Positions 7,002-14,790 are shown, numbered from the stretch's first letter. The stretch is 18,698 bases of DNA from an uncultured Alistipes sp. (GCA_900769525.1 CAAGGY010000054.1:1-18698); one strand, 5' to 3'. Program-made: numbers and translations. The notes: generated by a model from the sequence alone, not told the origin.

Positions 7002-8369
7002 ATGAAACTTGCAAACGACTACATCAAGCAGAATCGTGACCGCTTCTTGGAGGAGCTTTTCGACCTTCTTCGCATACCTTCAATCAGTGCACAGCCATCG
7101 CTTCACAAGCAGGATATGGTGCGTTGTGCTGAGTGGCTTGCTGCATCGCTCGTTAAGGCTGGTGCCGACCGTGCAGAGGTAATGCCAACAGAGGGCAACC
7201 CAGTGGTTTATGCCGAGAAGATTATCGACCCCAAGGCTAAGACAGTCCTCGTTTATGGCCACTACGACGTGATGCCTGAGGATCCTATCGACGAGTGGAA
7301 GACAAACCCATTTGAGCCAGAGATTAAGGATGGCCGCATCTGGTGTCGTGGTGCTGACGATGATAAGGGTCAGCTCTTTATGCACGCCAAGGCTTTCGAG
7401 GCTATGGTGGCTACCGACACCTTGCCATGCAACGTCAAGTTCATGCTTGAGGGCGAGGAGGAGATTGGCTCACCAAGCCTCTACAAGTTCTGCGCCGACA
7501 ATAAGAAGATGCTCAAGGCCGACATCATCCTCGTCTCTGACACATCTATGATTGGTCTCGACTGCCCAACAATCACTGCGGGCTTGCGTGGCTTGACATA
7601 TATGCAGGTAGAGGTTACTGGTCCAGATAAGGATTTGCACTCAGGCCTCTTCGGTGGTGCTGTTGCCAACCCTGCAAACGTGCTTGCAAAGCTCGTAGGC
7701 TCGCTCACTGATGAGTTTGGCCGTGTGACAATCCCTGGCTTCTACGACGACGTACGCATCCTCTCAGATGCTGAGCGCAAGGCGTTGAACAAGGCTCCAT
7801 TCTCACTCGACGAGTACAAGAAGGCTCTCGACCTCGGCGACGTGGCTGGCGAGATCGACTACACAACAATGGAGCGCACAGGTATCCGCCCATCACTCGA
7901 CGTTAACGGTATCTGGAGTGGCTACACTGGCGAGGGTACAAAGACCGTAATCCCATCGAAGGCATACGCTAAGATATCTATGCGTCTGGTGCCTAACCAG
8001 GACTTCAAGAAGATTGCTAAGCTCTTCGAGAAGCACTTCCGCCGCATCGCTCCCAAGAGCGTGAAGGTAGATGTTAAGTTCTTGCACGGTGGTGCTCCTT
8101 ACGTCTCTCCTACCGACCTCCCAGCATACAAGGCTGCAGAGAAGGCTGTTGAGACAACATTTGGCATCAAGCCACTTCCATTCTACTCTGGTGGCTCTAT
8201 TCCAATCATCTCAGGCTTTGAGAACATACTCGGCATCAAGTCTATCTTGCTCGGCTTCGGCCTCTCGAAGGATGCCATCCACTCTCCTAACGAGAGCTAC
8301 GGCCTCGACCAGTTTGACAAGGGCCTCGAGACTCTGCCTTACTTCTACAAGTACTTCGCAGAGAACTAA
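7002..8369 (+). CDS. M20-family metallodipeptidase (CNDP-like)
   Basis: This 455-residue zinc peptidase belongs to family M20, the carnosinase/cytosolic dipeptidase group. It has no signal peptide and should act on small peptides in the cytoplasm. By comparison with CNDP2 the metal and catalytic residues are H87 and D89 (GHYDV, with the general-base region), bridging D120 in RGADDDKG, E153/E154 in EGEEEIGS, D180 in LVSDT, and H427 near the C-terminus (AIHSPNE). The lid/dimerisation domain includes DLHSGLFGGAVANP at about 211-224. The length is normal for the group. It follows glmM by 23 bases and ends just before a strong terminator. The functional link to glmM is unclear; recycling of peptides is only a guess. 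Confidence 0.9.
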   Translation: MKLANDYIKQNRDRFLEELFDLLRIPSISAQPSLHKQDMVRCAEWLAASLVKAGADRAEVMPTEGNPVVYAEKIIDPKAKTVLVYGHYDVMPEDPIDEWKTNPFEPEIKDGRIWCRGADDDKGQLFMHAKAFEAMVATDTLPCNVKFMLEGEEEIGSPSLYKFCADNKKMLKADIILVSDTSMIGLDCPTITAGLRGLTYMQVEVTGPDKDLHSGLFGGAVANPANVLAKLVGSLTDEFGRVTIPGFYDDVRILSDAERKALNKAPFSLDEYKKALDLGDVAGEIDYTTMERTGIRPSLDVNGIWSGYTGEGTKTVIPSKAYAKISMRLVPNQDFKKIAKLFEKHFRRIAPKSVKVDVKFLHGGAPYVSPTDLPAYKAAEKAVETTFGIKPLPFYSGGSIPIISGFENILGIKSILLGFGLSKDAIHSPNESYGLDQFDKGLETLPYFYKYFAEN

Positions 8370-8390
8370 TCCTTATAGCTAATTGGTACT

Positions 8391-8428
8391 ATGCCCCTAA
8401 AGGCTCTCAGCTTTTAGGGGCATTATTT
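8391..8428 (+). terminator. Rho-independent terminator after the M20 dipeptidase
   Basis: A perfect 11-bp stem, ATGCCCCTAAA (8391-8401) with TTTAGGGGCAT (8413-8423), encloses an 11-base loop and is followed by TATTT. It starts 22 bases after the dipeptidase stop and ends only 19 bases before the fucosidase start codon. Confidence 0.85.
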
Positions 8429-8442
8429 AAATTGTATTAGTT

Positions 8443-10305
8443 ATGCGAAAACTATTAACCATACTCTCATCCGCACTACTTATCGGCTGTGCAGGTCATA
8501 GCGAGGTGCTGTACCCCAAGCAGGCGACATTCCCCGAGGGTGCTACGGCCGAAGAGAAGATCGACATCGCAAGTCGTGTTGTGCCCACAGCCGAGCAGCT
8601 CGCCTGGCAACAGATGGAGCTTACCGCCTTTATCCACTTCGGCATGAACACCTTTACGGATATGGAGTGGGGCGATGGCACCGAGGATCCCAACCTATTC
8701 AACCCCACGGAGTTAGACTGCGAGCAGTGGGTCACTACGCTCAAAAAGGGAGGCTTCAAGATGGTAATCCTCACGGCTAAGCACCACGACGGCTTCTGCC
8801 TATGGCCCACAGCTACCACCGAGCACTCCGTGGCACACTCCTCGTGGCGTGAGGGCAAGGGCGATGTTGTGCGTGAGCTCAGCGAGGCCTGCCGCAAGCA
8901 CGGCCTTAAATTTGGCGTATACCTCTCGCCCTGGGACCGCAATGCTAAGTGCTATGGCGACTCGCCAGCCTACAACGCACTCTTCATCGCACAGCTCACG
9001 GAGCTACTTACAAACTATGGACGTGTTGACGAGGTCTGGTTTGACGGCGCCTGCGCCGAGGGCCCCAATGGCAAGCGTCAGGAGTATGACTGGATAAACA
9101 TCCTCGCCACTATCGACTCTCTACAACCCAATGCCGTGACTGCTATCATGGGCGACGATGTGCGCTGGGTAGGTAACGAGGGCGGACGTGGCAGAACTAC
9201 CGAGTGGAGTGTCACACCATACACCCCACAATCTATTGAGGGTGGTGTTGAGTCAAACGCGGCACTCGGCCTTGAGGAGATGTCACGTGACCTCGGCAGC
9301 CGTGACTTGGTAGCCAAGGCTAATGGTGTTAATTGGTACCCTTCGGAGGTGGATGTCTCGATACGTCCTGGATGGTTCTACCACGCTTGGCAAGATGACC
9401 AGGTGCGCTCCGTAGCCAACCTTGTAGATATCTACTTTAGCTCGGTAGGCAGAAACTCAGTGCTACTACTCAACATACCTCCCGACCGCCGAGGTATAAT
9501 CCACGAGATAGATGCCGAGCGCATCGAGGCATTCGGCAACTACCTTGCACAAAACTTCGACGACAACCTCATAGATGGCGCTGCGAAGTATTGGGAGGCT
9601 CATAATGGTGATTGCCGTGAGTTTAAGGTGCGTGATGGCGCAATTATCAACACGCTGCTTCTTCAGGAGGATATTAGCCGCGGTCAGCGTGTCGAGAGCT
9701 TCAAGGTGGAGGCCTTGACGAATGGTCGCTGGCAGCACCTCACAAGTGGCACGACCATTGGCTACAAACGACTTCTGCGCTTCTCGGACTGTCGTGCCGA
9801 GCGCATAAGAGTGACTATCGACGAGTGCCGTTCGACAGCAAACATCTCCAACGTAGCCCTATATCAGATAGAAAACCTCGAGGATAAAAATCGTGTGGTG
9901 GTAACGAGCGAGATTGCAACAGACGAGTGGAAGGTTGTAGGCATCGACTCGCACGAAGCTATTGATAACAACCTTACGACCGTTTGGCGCAGCGAGGGGC
10001 TAAAGCCTATGACCATCGACATGGGCGAGGTAGTAGAGATTGAAGGCTTCTGTTACGCCCCAGCAGCAGAGGGTGGTCTTGGCACTATATTTAGATATAA
10101 CTTCGCCGTGAGCCTTGATGGGGCGACGTGGAGTGAGTGTATCACCGATGGTGAGTTCAGCAACATCAAGCACAACCCGATACCCTACTACGTCAATTTT
10201 GGTCGTAGCTACGCAGCACGCTACCTCCGCCTCAAGCCACTTCGAGAGATTGACGACAATAGCGCAACATCGGTAGCCGAGCTCGGAGTGCTACTTGCTC
10301 GTTAG
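8443..10305 (+). CDS. Lipoprotein alpha-L-fucosidase, GH29 (subfamily B-like), with C-terminal F5/8-type domain
   Basis: This 620-residue protein removes alpha-linked L-fucose from glycans. The N-terminus is a lipoprotein signal with lipobox LIGC (C16), so the enzyme is membrane-anchored, in the periplasm or on the surface. The catalytic barrel spans about 45-345: AFIHFGMNTF (62-71), AKHHDGFCLWP (112-122), and EVWFDGA with nucleophile D201. E246 in VGNEGG lies 45 residues after it, where GH29-B enzymes such as BiAfcB place the acid/base. This suggests alpha-1,3/1,4 fucosyl linkages of Lewis type. After a beta-sandwich (about 360-480), residues about 490-620 look like an F5/8 type C (CBM32-like) module (HEAIDNNLTTVWRS, RYLRLKPL). 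No SusC/SusD pair or other glycosidase is nearby, so it is not in a recognisable polysaccharide utilisation locus. The start follows a terminator hairpin by 19 bases. Confidence 0.92.
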   Translation: MRKLLTILSSALLIGCAGHSEVLYPKQATFPEGATAEEKIDIASRVVPTAEQLAWQQMELTAFIHFGMNTFTDMEWGDGTEDPNLFNPTELDCEQWVTTLKKGGFKMVILTAKHHDGFCLWPTATTEHSVAHSSWREGKGDVVRELSEACRKHGLKFGVYLSPWDRNAKCYGDSPAYNALFIAQLTELLTNYGRVDEVWFDGACAEGPNGKRQEYDWINILATIDSLQPNAVTAIMGDDVRWVGNEGGRGRTTEWSVTPYTPQSIEGGVESNAALGLEEMSRDLGSRDLVAKANGVNWYPSEVDVSIRPGWFYHAWQDDQVRSVANLVDIYFSSVGRNSVLLLNIPPDRRGIIHEIDAERIEAFGNYLAQNFDDNLIDGAAKYWEAHNGDCREFKVRDGAIINTLLLQEDISRGQRVESFKVEALTNGRWQHLTSGTTIGYKRLLRFSDCRAERIRVTIDECRSTANISNVALYQIENLEDKNRVVVTSEIATDEWKVVGIDSHEAIDNNLTTVWRSEGLKPMTIDMGEVVEIEGFCYAPAAEGGLGTIFRYNFAVSLDGATWSECITDGEFSNIKHNPIPYYVNFGRSYAARYLRLKPLREIDDNSATSVAELGVLLAR

Positions 10306-10324
10306 TGTAGCTCACAACATAGCA

Positions 10325-10362
10325 AAAACAGAGGATTGCCCGCCTGGACAATCCTCTGTTTT
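10325..10362. terminator. Bidirectional terminator between fucosidase and TonB-dependent receptor
   Basis: A perfect 14-bp stem, AAAACAGAGGATTG (10325-10338) and CAATCCTCTGTTTT (10349-10362), has a 10-base loop. T runs follow on both strands. It sits between two convergent genes, 20 bases after the fucosidase stop and 14 bases beyond the receptor stop. Confidence 0.9.
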
Positions 10363-10375
10363 GCATTTTATGCTA

Positions 10376-13339
10376 CTAACGATGGTGCATCATAGGTGGG
10401 CGACCACCGCCAAAATGCATACCACCTGGGCGACCTCCCATGCCCTCGTAGTCCTCAATCTTCTTTGAGCCCTTCTTGCCGAAGTGGCGGAGATTGTAGT
10501 TGAACTGAATTGTGAAGTAGCGACCGATGGTGCTGTTCCACGAATTCTGCGTATAACCACTACCTACGGTACGAGCAAAGGCTGTATTCTGATTCAAGAT
10601 ATCGTTTACACCGATAAGAATCTCGGCCTGCTGATTCTTAAAGAGCTTCTTACCCAAGTAGACATTGCACAATAGGTAGTCCTCGTTGTAGTTTGTTGTG
10701 AAGCCCACGTACTGGTTGTAGTTCACCGCTGCTGTGAGCGTAAAGCCCTTCCAGAACACCCACTTAAGAGTACCTGAAGCCACGTGGCTGAAGTACTGGT
10801 TGCGTGAGAGCTTAGATGTTGGCGACTGGTGAGCATCGTTGAACGAGCCTCGCCACTCAACGGTAAAGTCGATATTTTCGGAGATGTTACTACCCAACGA
10901 CAATGATGCGTCGTAGCCGAAGTTGCTTGTGATGTTGAGCATATTATCAATCATCGAAGGCTCACGTGTCCAGCTAAAGCCAGCTGAGAGGTTAAGATTA
11001 CACTTCATCGGCGCAATTGGGAAGCCGTAGCTTACGTGTGTACGCAAGTTGCTATAACCATTCTTGATGTTGACATACGTAGAGTACTGGCGTGGGGTGT
11101 AGTTCTCGCCATGCTCGTTCTTTGGAAGATTAGGCATCTGCTCCTGCGTAGGATTGAATATCAAGCTCTGGCCAATGTAGTCCTGAGTGATCTGACCTGA
11201 GAACATAAACATAAATGTGCGTCCCTTCTCGATATTCGAGCGGATATAGTGCAAGTTAAGGCGATGCGTATATGCCGACTTAAGGTTAGGGTTACCCTTC
11301 GAGATATACTGCGCATTAGATACGTTGTAGATATTCTGCAAGTTGCGAACGTCGGGATTCTGAGTGTATGAGTTTACAAACAATCGAATTGAGTTCTGCT
11401 GGTTGAACGCCACGTTTGCCATCACGAAGTATGTAGGCTTGTGATCGATAAATGGCTTATCAAGGTTGTTGCCATTAAGCACCGAATACTGGTAGAAGAG
11501 GTTGGCAACAACAGTATTCTTGCCCTTAGCATAGCGGAAGCCAGGGCCTACACGGTGCTCCATATTATCGCTCTTGGTCAAAAGCGAGAGGTGTGGATCT
11601 GGAGTCATACCCGTAGTAACATAGTCAGAGGCTGTGATAAACTCCTTATTATCAACCATCTGCTTCTCCATATCGAAGCGATACTGGATACTAATCTGAG
11701 CATGCTTAGCAACAGGCTCGGTGTATGTGAAGTTAGCACGCACATCGTGCTCGTTCTGAGTCGACTGCGATACTGTGTGCTGGAGACTCTTATCAACCTG
11801 CTCACCATTCTGAGTAGCCGAAAGCACTGAGTAGCCGAAAGATTTAGAGAGCGGTGTCTCACGTATTGAGTAGCGGCCATCGACAGTTATTGTACGACCA
11901 ACCTTGCCGAGCTTAACACGATACTGCAGGAACTCGCTAAAGCGATATGCCTGAGAGGCTGAATTCGAGTAATTATCGGTAGGCATATATGTCAAATCCT
12001 TAACACTCTGGCCCTCAACCTCACCATACTTCATATTCTTTGCGTCATTGCTCTGGAAGCTAAAGTTTGTACGTGACATCAACGACATATTCTTGTTGAT
12101 GTTCCAGTCGAGGCGAAGGTTAAGACGGTGGTTAGAGTTGTGTGAATCAGACTCGCCCTCCTGCTGCTCATAATCCTCAGGCGATGGAGCCTCGTACCAC
12201 TTCTGCAAGTAGCTCTTGTTGCGTGTGCGGGTATCGTTAAAGAAGTATGAGCCATTGAGCTTAACCTTGTCGTTCTCGCCCCACGTATCAGAGTACTGCA
12301 CGCCGATAGAGCCGACACGTGCCACACCACTCTGAGGGCGCACCATGTAGCCACCAACGCCACGGCCGTGGCCACCCATACCTCCACCGCCACCAGTGAC
12401 ACCGAGGATATCCTCGAACGAGAAGTTCTGCTGGTTGACATTGTTAAACATTCCGATAACCGATATTCGGCTTGAGCCCTGGAAGATATTGACATTACCA
12501 CCCACGTTAAACTTATGAGGCGATGTCACACCGCCATCGATGATTGGCTCTGAGCTACTCTCACCCTTAAACTCAAGCTCTGGGCTACCTCCATCAACAT
12601 CAGGCTGATAGCCATAACCACCATATAGCTTACCGAATACACCCTGACGCATATTTGAGTGTGTCACGATGTTGATAGCCTTATATCCCTCGCCATCGTC
12701 CATACCCGAAAACTCGGCATTATCAGAGAGCTTATTGAAGACCTCAACACGGTCGACAGCCTGCGCTGGGAGTGAGTTAAGAGCAGTCGAAACATCCTCG
12801 CCGAAGAACTCCTTACCATCGACAAATATCTTCTTAACCTGCTCACCCTGAGCCTCAACCTGACCATTTGCAATGGTAATACCTGGCATCTTCTTCAACA
12901 GACCCTCAACATCGGCATCAGAGGCAACCTTGAAGGCTGCGGCATTATATGCCAACGTATCGCCATTCTGCGACGTGCGCAACGCCTGCACCTCCTTGAC
13001 AACAGCCTCTATGGCAACACCCTCGGTGAACTCAATAATACCAAGATCGGTGTTTCCCTTGATTGTAACATCCTGAGTAATAGTTGTGTAACCAATAAAC
13101 GAGATGGTCATCGTGTAGTCGCCATTTGAGAGCGGAGCAATGGTTACGCTACCACCAGCACCTGTGGTGCTATGCTTACGCAGCTTGTCATTCTGCTTAG
13201 AGGTAAGCTCGACAATAGCACCTACAACGCCCTGCTTGGTCTCCATATCGATGACCTTAGCAACAAGACGCCCCGACTGCGCAACGGCAGGGAGTGCCAC
13301 GCACAGCATAATAATGATTGCAAATAATCTCTTCAACAT
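10376..13339 (-). CDS. TonB-dependent-receptor-like outer-membrane beta-barrel protein with Gly/Met/His-rich tail
   Basis: This 987-residue protein has a signal peptide (1-20, cleavage near AVAQ) and a carboxypeptidase-regulatory-like Ig domain at about 22-110 (VIDMETKQGVVGAIVEL, YTMTISFIGY). A plug domain follows at about 120-240 (LLKKMPGI, KIFVDGKEFFGED, VDRVEVFNKLSD), then a long beta-barrel ending near FTIQFNYNLRHF. The last 34 residues (954-987) are soluble, rich in Gly, Met and His, and end PPMMHHR. This belongs to the OMP_b-brl-type TonB-dependent group of Bacteroidota, not the SusC group: there is no SusD neighbour. It should import an unknown ligand across the outer membrane using TonB energy. 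It lies downstream of a His-rich secreted protein and a LytS/LytTR pair, with its own promoter at 13409-13439 and a palindrome over it. Confidence 0.85.
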   Translation of the reverse strand: MLKRLFAIIIMLCVALPAVAQSGRLVAKVIDMETKQGVVGAIVELTSKQNDKLRKHSTTGAGGSVTIAPLSNGDYTMTISFIGYTTITQDVTIKGNTDLGIIEFTEGVAIEAVVKEVQALRTSQNGDTLAYNAAAFKVASDADVEGLLKKMPGITIANGQVEAQGEQVKKIFVDGKEFFGEDVSTALNSLPAQAVDRVEVFNKLSDNAEFSGMDDGEGYKAINIVTHSNMRQGVFGKLYGGYGYQPDVDGGSPELEFKGESSSEPIIDGGVTSPHKFNVGGNVNIFQGSSRISVIGMFNNVNQQNFSFEDILGVTGGGGGMGGHGRGVGGYMVRPQSGVARVGSIGVQYSDTWGENDKVKLNGSYFFNDTRTRNKSYLQKWYEAPSPEDYEQQEGESDSHNSNHRLNLRLDWNINKNMSLMSRTNFSFQSNDAKNMKYGEVEGQSVKDLTYMPTDNYSNSASQAYRFSEFLQYRVKLGKVGRTITVDGRYSIRETPLSKSFGYSVLSATQNGEQVDKSLQHTVSQSTQNEHDVRANFTYTEPVAKHAQISIQYRFDMEKQMVDNKEFITASDYVTTGMTPDPHLSLLTKSDNMEHRVGPGFRYAKGKNTVVANLFYQYSVLNGNNLDKPFIDHKPTYFVMANVAFNQQNSIRLFVNSYTQNPDVRNLQNIYNVSNAQYISKGNPNLKSAYTHRLNLHYIRSNIEKGRTFMFMFSGQITQDYIGQSLIFNPTQEQMPNLPKNEHGENYTPRQYSTYVNIKNGYSNLRTHVSYGFPIAPMKCNLNLSAGFSWTREPSMIDNMLNITSNFGYDASLSLGSNISENIDFTVEWRGSFNDAHQSPTSKLSRNQYFSHVASGTLKWVFWKGFTLTAAVNYNQYVGFTTNYNEDYLLCNVYLGKKLFKNQQAEILIGVNDILNQNTAFARTVGSGYTQNSWNSTIGRYFTIQFNYNLRHFGKKGSKKIEDYEGMGGRPGGMHFGGGRPPMMHHR

Positions 13340-13396
13340 ATTTCAACTAATTTTATTCTCTGTCAACTCGGCCTCAAGGTTGACACCTTAGCAGAC

Positions 13397-13414
13397 CTTT
13401 CGCAGGTGCGAAAG
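13397..13414. promoter_or_regulatory. Perfect 8-bp-arm palindrome over the receptor promoter
   Basis: CTTTCGCA (13397-13404) and TGCGAAAG (13407-13414) are exact inverted copies around GG. The element overlaps the putative -7 box (13409-13416) and the expected transcription start, as expected for an operator. A structured 5' leader is the alternative. Confidence 0.6.
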
Positions 13415-13439
13415 TAATCTTTTTTTTTGAATTTTCAAC
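13409..13439 (-). promoter_or_regulatory. Putative promoter of the TonB-dependent receptor
   Basis: On the minus strand GTTG (13439-13436) is followed after 19 bases by TACTTTCG (13416-13409), one mismatch from TAnnTTTG. The spacer contains an A tract. The start codon of the receptor is 69 bases downstream of the box. Confidence 0.5.
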
Positions 13440-13442
13440 CCT

Positions 13443-13471
13443 AAAAGGGGTGAAACGACCAAAAAGGGGTG
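13443..13471. repeat. Two direct copies of AAAAGGGGTG upstream of the receptor promoter
   Basis: AAAAGGGGTG occurs at 13443-13452 and 13462-13471, 19 bases start to start, just upstream of the putative -33 box. Paired direct repeats about two helical turns apart are typical of response-regulator sites. However, the second copy is also part of the terminator of the His-rich gene. Confidence 0.4.
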
Positions 13472-13489
13472 TCAGTCGCCCAACACCCC
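13461..13489 (-). terminator. Probable terminator of the His-rich protein gene
   Basis: Read on the minus strand, GGGGTGT (13489-13483) pairs with ACACCCC (13472-13466) around a 10-base loop and is followed by five T's (13465-13461). It begins 15 bases after the stop of the His-rich gene, so the receptor downstream is probably transcribed separately. Confidence 0.65.
13472..13484 (-). promoter_or_regulatory. 13-base element, copy A (upstream of the receptor)
   Basis: GTTGGGCGACTGA on the minus strand matches copy B (13985-13997) at 12 of 13 bases in the same orientation. It lies 55 bases upstream of the receptor's putative -7 box and within the loop of the preceding terminator. Confidence 0.35.
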
Positions 13490-13504
13490 ACACTTTTCTT
13501 GAAT

Positions 13505-13894
13505 TTATCTGCGATTTCCGCCTCTTGGAGAGTCATTACGATGTGGGCCTCCAGGACGTGAGCCATTTGCTGGGTGGCGGTGGCCATTGTGGTTACCTGG
13601 TCGCACAGCAGCGTGATTGTGACCGTGACTTGGCTTTGGGCGTGGCCCATTTAAGTGGTGGTTGTGGTGGTGCTTGCCCTCAAACCTATGGCCACCAGGG
13701 TGAGCGTGGTGCTTAGGTGGAGCTGGTCTATGGTGGTGACCGCAGCAATGTGACGCTGATAATGGTGAGCTAAGCACGAGGTTTACGTTCACCTTTCTTG
13801 GGCCACGAGCCAAATCGTTATTTGCATCGTTTGCAAATACGCTACCTGCCGCAAAGAGTGAGAGGGCAAGGGTTAAAACTAACATCTTTTTCAT
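13505..13894 (-). CDS. Small secreted histidine-rich protein
   Basis: This 129-residue protein has a signal peptide (residues 1-21, MKKMLVLTLALSLFAAGSVFA) and a low-complexity mature part. I count 20 histidines after residue 45, in clusters such as HCCGHHH, HHAH, KHHHNHH, HGHNH and HRH, together with many Pro, Gly, Asn and Arg and a Cys-Cys pair. The composition fits binding of Zn, Ni, Cu or Co in the periplasm or outside the cell, as in other His-rich proteins, but no catalytic domain is visible and the family is not recognised. It stands between a LytTR response regulator and a TonB-dependent receptor on the same strand, with its own likely promoter and terminator. Alternatives are a heme-binding or simply a structural exported protein. 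Confidence 0.8.
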   Translation of the reverse strand: MKKMLVLTLALSLFAAGSVFANDANNDLARGPRKVNVNLVLSSPLSASHCCGHHHRPAPPKHHAHPGGHRFEGKHHHNHHLNGPRPKPSHGHNHAAVRPGNHNGHRHPANGSRPGGPHRNDSPRGGNRR

Positions 13895-13910
13895 AGTAGT
13901 AATAATTAAA

Positions 13911-13956
13911 GGGTTGTACTTAGTTTGTTACTTTTCTTAGTACAAAGGTACAACCC
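13911..13956. promoter_or_regulatory. 9-bp inverted repeat flanking the His-rich gene's start region
   Basis: GGGTTGTAC (13911-13919) and GTACAACCC (13948-13956) are exact inverted copies separated by 28 bases. One arm overlaps the putative -7 box and the other lies in the expected leader, 17 bases before the ATG at 13894. Two half-sites of a looping or dimeric regulator, or a leader structure, would both fit. Confidence 0.5.
13943..13950 (-). promoter_or_regulatory. Putative -7 promoter box of the His-rich gene
   Basis: TACCTTTG on the minus strand matches TAnnTTTG exactly. No good TTTG lies 19-21 bases upstream, so the promoter may depend on an activator. Confidence 0.45.
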
Positions 13957-13984
13957 AAAACTACTTATGCTCCCAGATGTTCGG

Positions 13985-13997
13985 TCAATCGCCCAAC
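13985..13997 (-). promoter_or_regulatory. 13-base element, copy B (upstream of the His-rich gene)
   Basis: GTTGGGCGATTGA on the minus strand is nearly identical to copy A (13472-13484). It lies 34 bases upstream of the putative -7 box of the His-rich gene and 19 bases after the response-regulator stop. No terminator hairpin is formed here. Confidence 0.35.
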
Positions 13998-14016
13998 GCA
14001 GGGGTTGAAGCGGAAT

Positions 14017-14787
14017 TTAGGCAGGGTGAACCGACTGCAACCACTGCTTGAAATCTGCCACTCGGGCCTTAGAGATGATGATTCGCTCAGGTGTTTCGAC
14101 CACAAGATTGAGTGCTAAGCGGCTTCCAAACCAGACAACGATATCCTTGACAGCCTCACGAGAGACGATAAACTGGCGGTTGGCACGGTAGAACTTATCT
14201 GATGGCAGCTGCTGACTAAGCATCTCGAGGGTCTTATCCACAGGATAGCGGCGGTCGTCAAGCGTCGTGAGCGTCACACGATCTTCCGAGGTGTAGAAGA
14301 AGGCCACCTCCTCGCTACGCACAGGGATAATCTTATCCTTGTATCTTACAAGAAGTGTCTGCACACTATCGGCTGCGGCCGCTGCAACCATCTGCTCACG
14401 GCGCTGCTTAGCGCTCGAACGCTCCGAGGCGGTAAGGCGATAGAACTTATCGAGGGCTCGCTGCAGGTCCTCCTCCTTGAATGGTTTTAGCAGATAGTCA
14501 ATACTATTGACCTTGAAGGCCTCAAGGGCATACTCATCATAGGCCGTAGTAAATATAATAGGTACGGCGATATCGACACTCTGGAAGATACGAAACGAGT
14601 CGCCATCGGCCAAGTGGATATCCATAAACACAACATCGGCACTAACCTCTCGCTGGAAATATTCGACCGACTCCTCGACCGACTCAAGCACCTCGACAAT
14701 CTCGACGTCCGAAACAAGCGAGGTGAGCATATTTCGTAGGTTGACAGCCGCAGCTGTCTCATCCTCAACAATTACAACTCTTAACAT
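14017..14787 (-). CDS. LytTR-family response regulator
   Basis: This 256-residue two-component regulator has an N-terminal receiver domain (about 1-120) with the acidic pocket E8/D9, phospho-acceptor D56 (FMDIHL), T80/T81 and K101 (LLKPF), all conserved. The C-terminal LytTR DNA-binding domain (about 145-254) shows YKDKIIPVRSEEVAFFYTSEDRV, FYRANRQFIVS and ISKARVADFKQWL. LytTR proteins bind paired direct repeats upstream of their targets. The gene starts three bases after the kinase stop, so the two are co-translated partners. The downstream His-rich gene and receptor are the natural target candidates. Normal length; no unusual features. Confidence 0.95.
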   Translation of the reverse strand: MLRVVIVEDETAAAVNLRNMLTSLVSDVEIVEVLESVEESVEYFQREVSADVVFMDIHLADGDSFRIFQSVDIAVPIIFTTAYDEYALEAFKVNSIDYLLKPFKEEDLQRALDKFYRLTASERSSAKQRREQMVAAAAADSVQTLLVRYKDKIIPVRSEEVAFFYTSEDRVTLTTLDDRRYPVDKTLEMLSQQLPSDKFYRANRQFIVSREAVKDIVVWFGSRLALNLVVETPERIIISKARVADFKQWLQSVHPA

Positions 14788-14790
14788 AGC

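Noticed and set aside
11441..11830. 129-residue plus-strand reading frame
   Set aside because: It is antisense to the receptor barrel and has no supporting promoter or motif.
8443..13339. Polysaccharide utilisation locus (fucosidase plus TonB-dependent receptor)
   Set aside because: The two genes are convergent and separated by a strong bidirectional terminator. The receptor is not SusC-like and no SusD gene is present.
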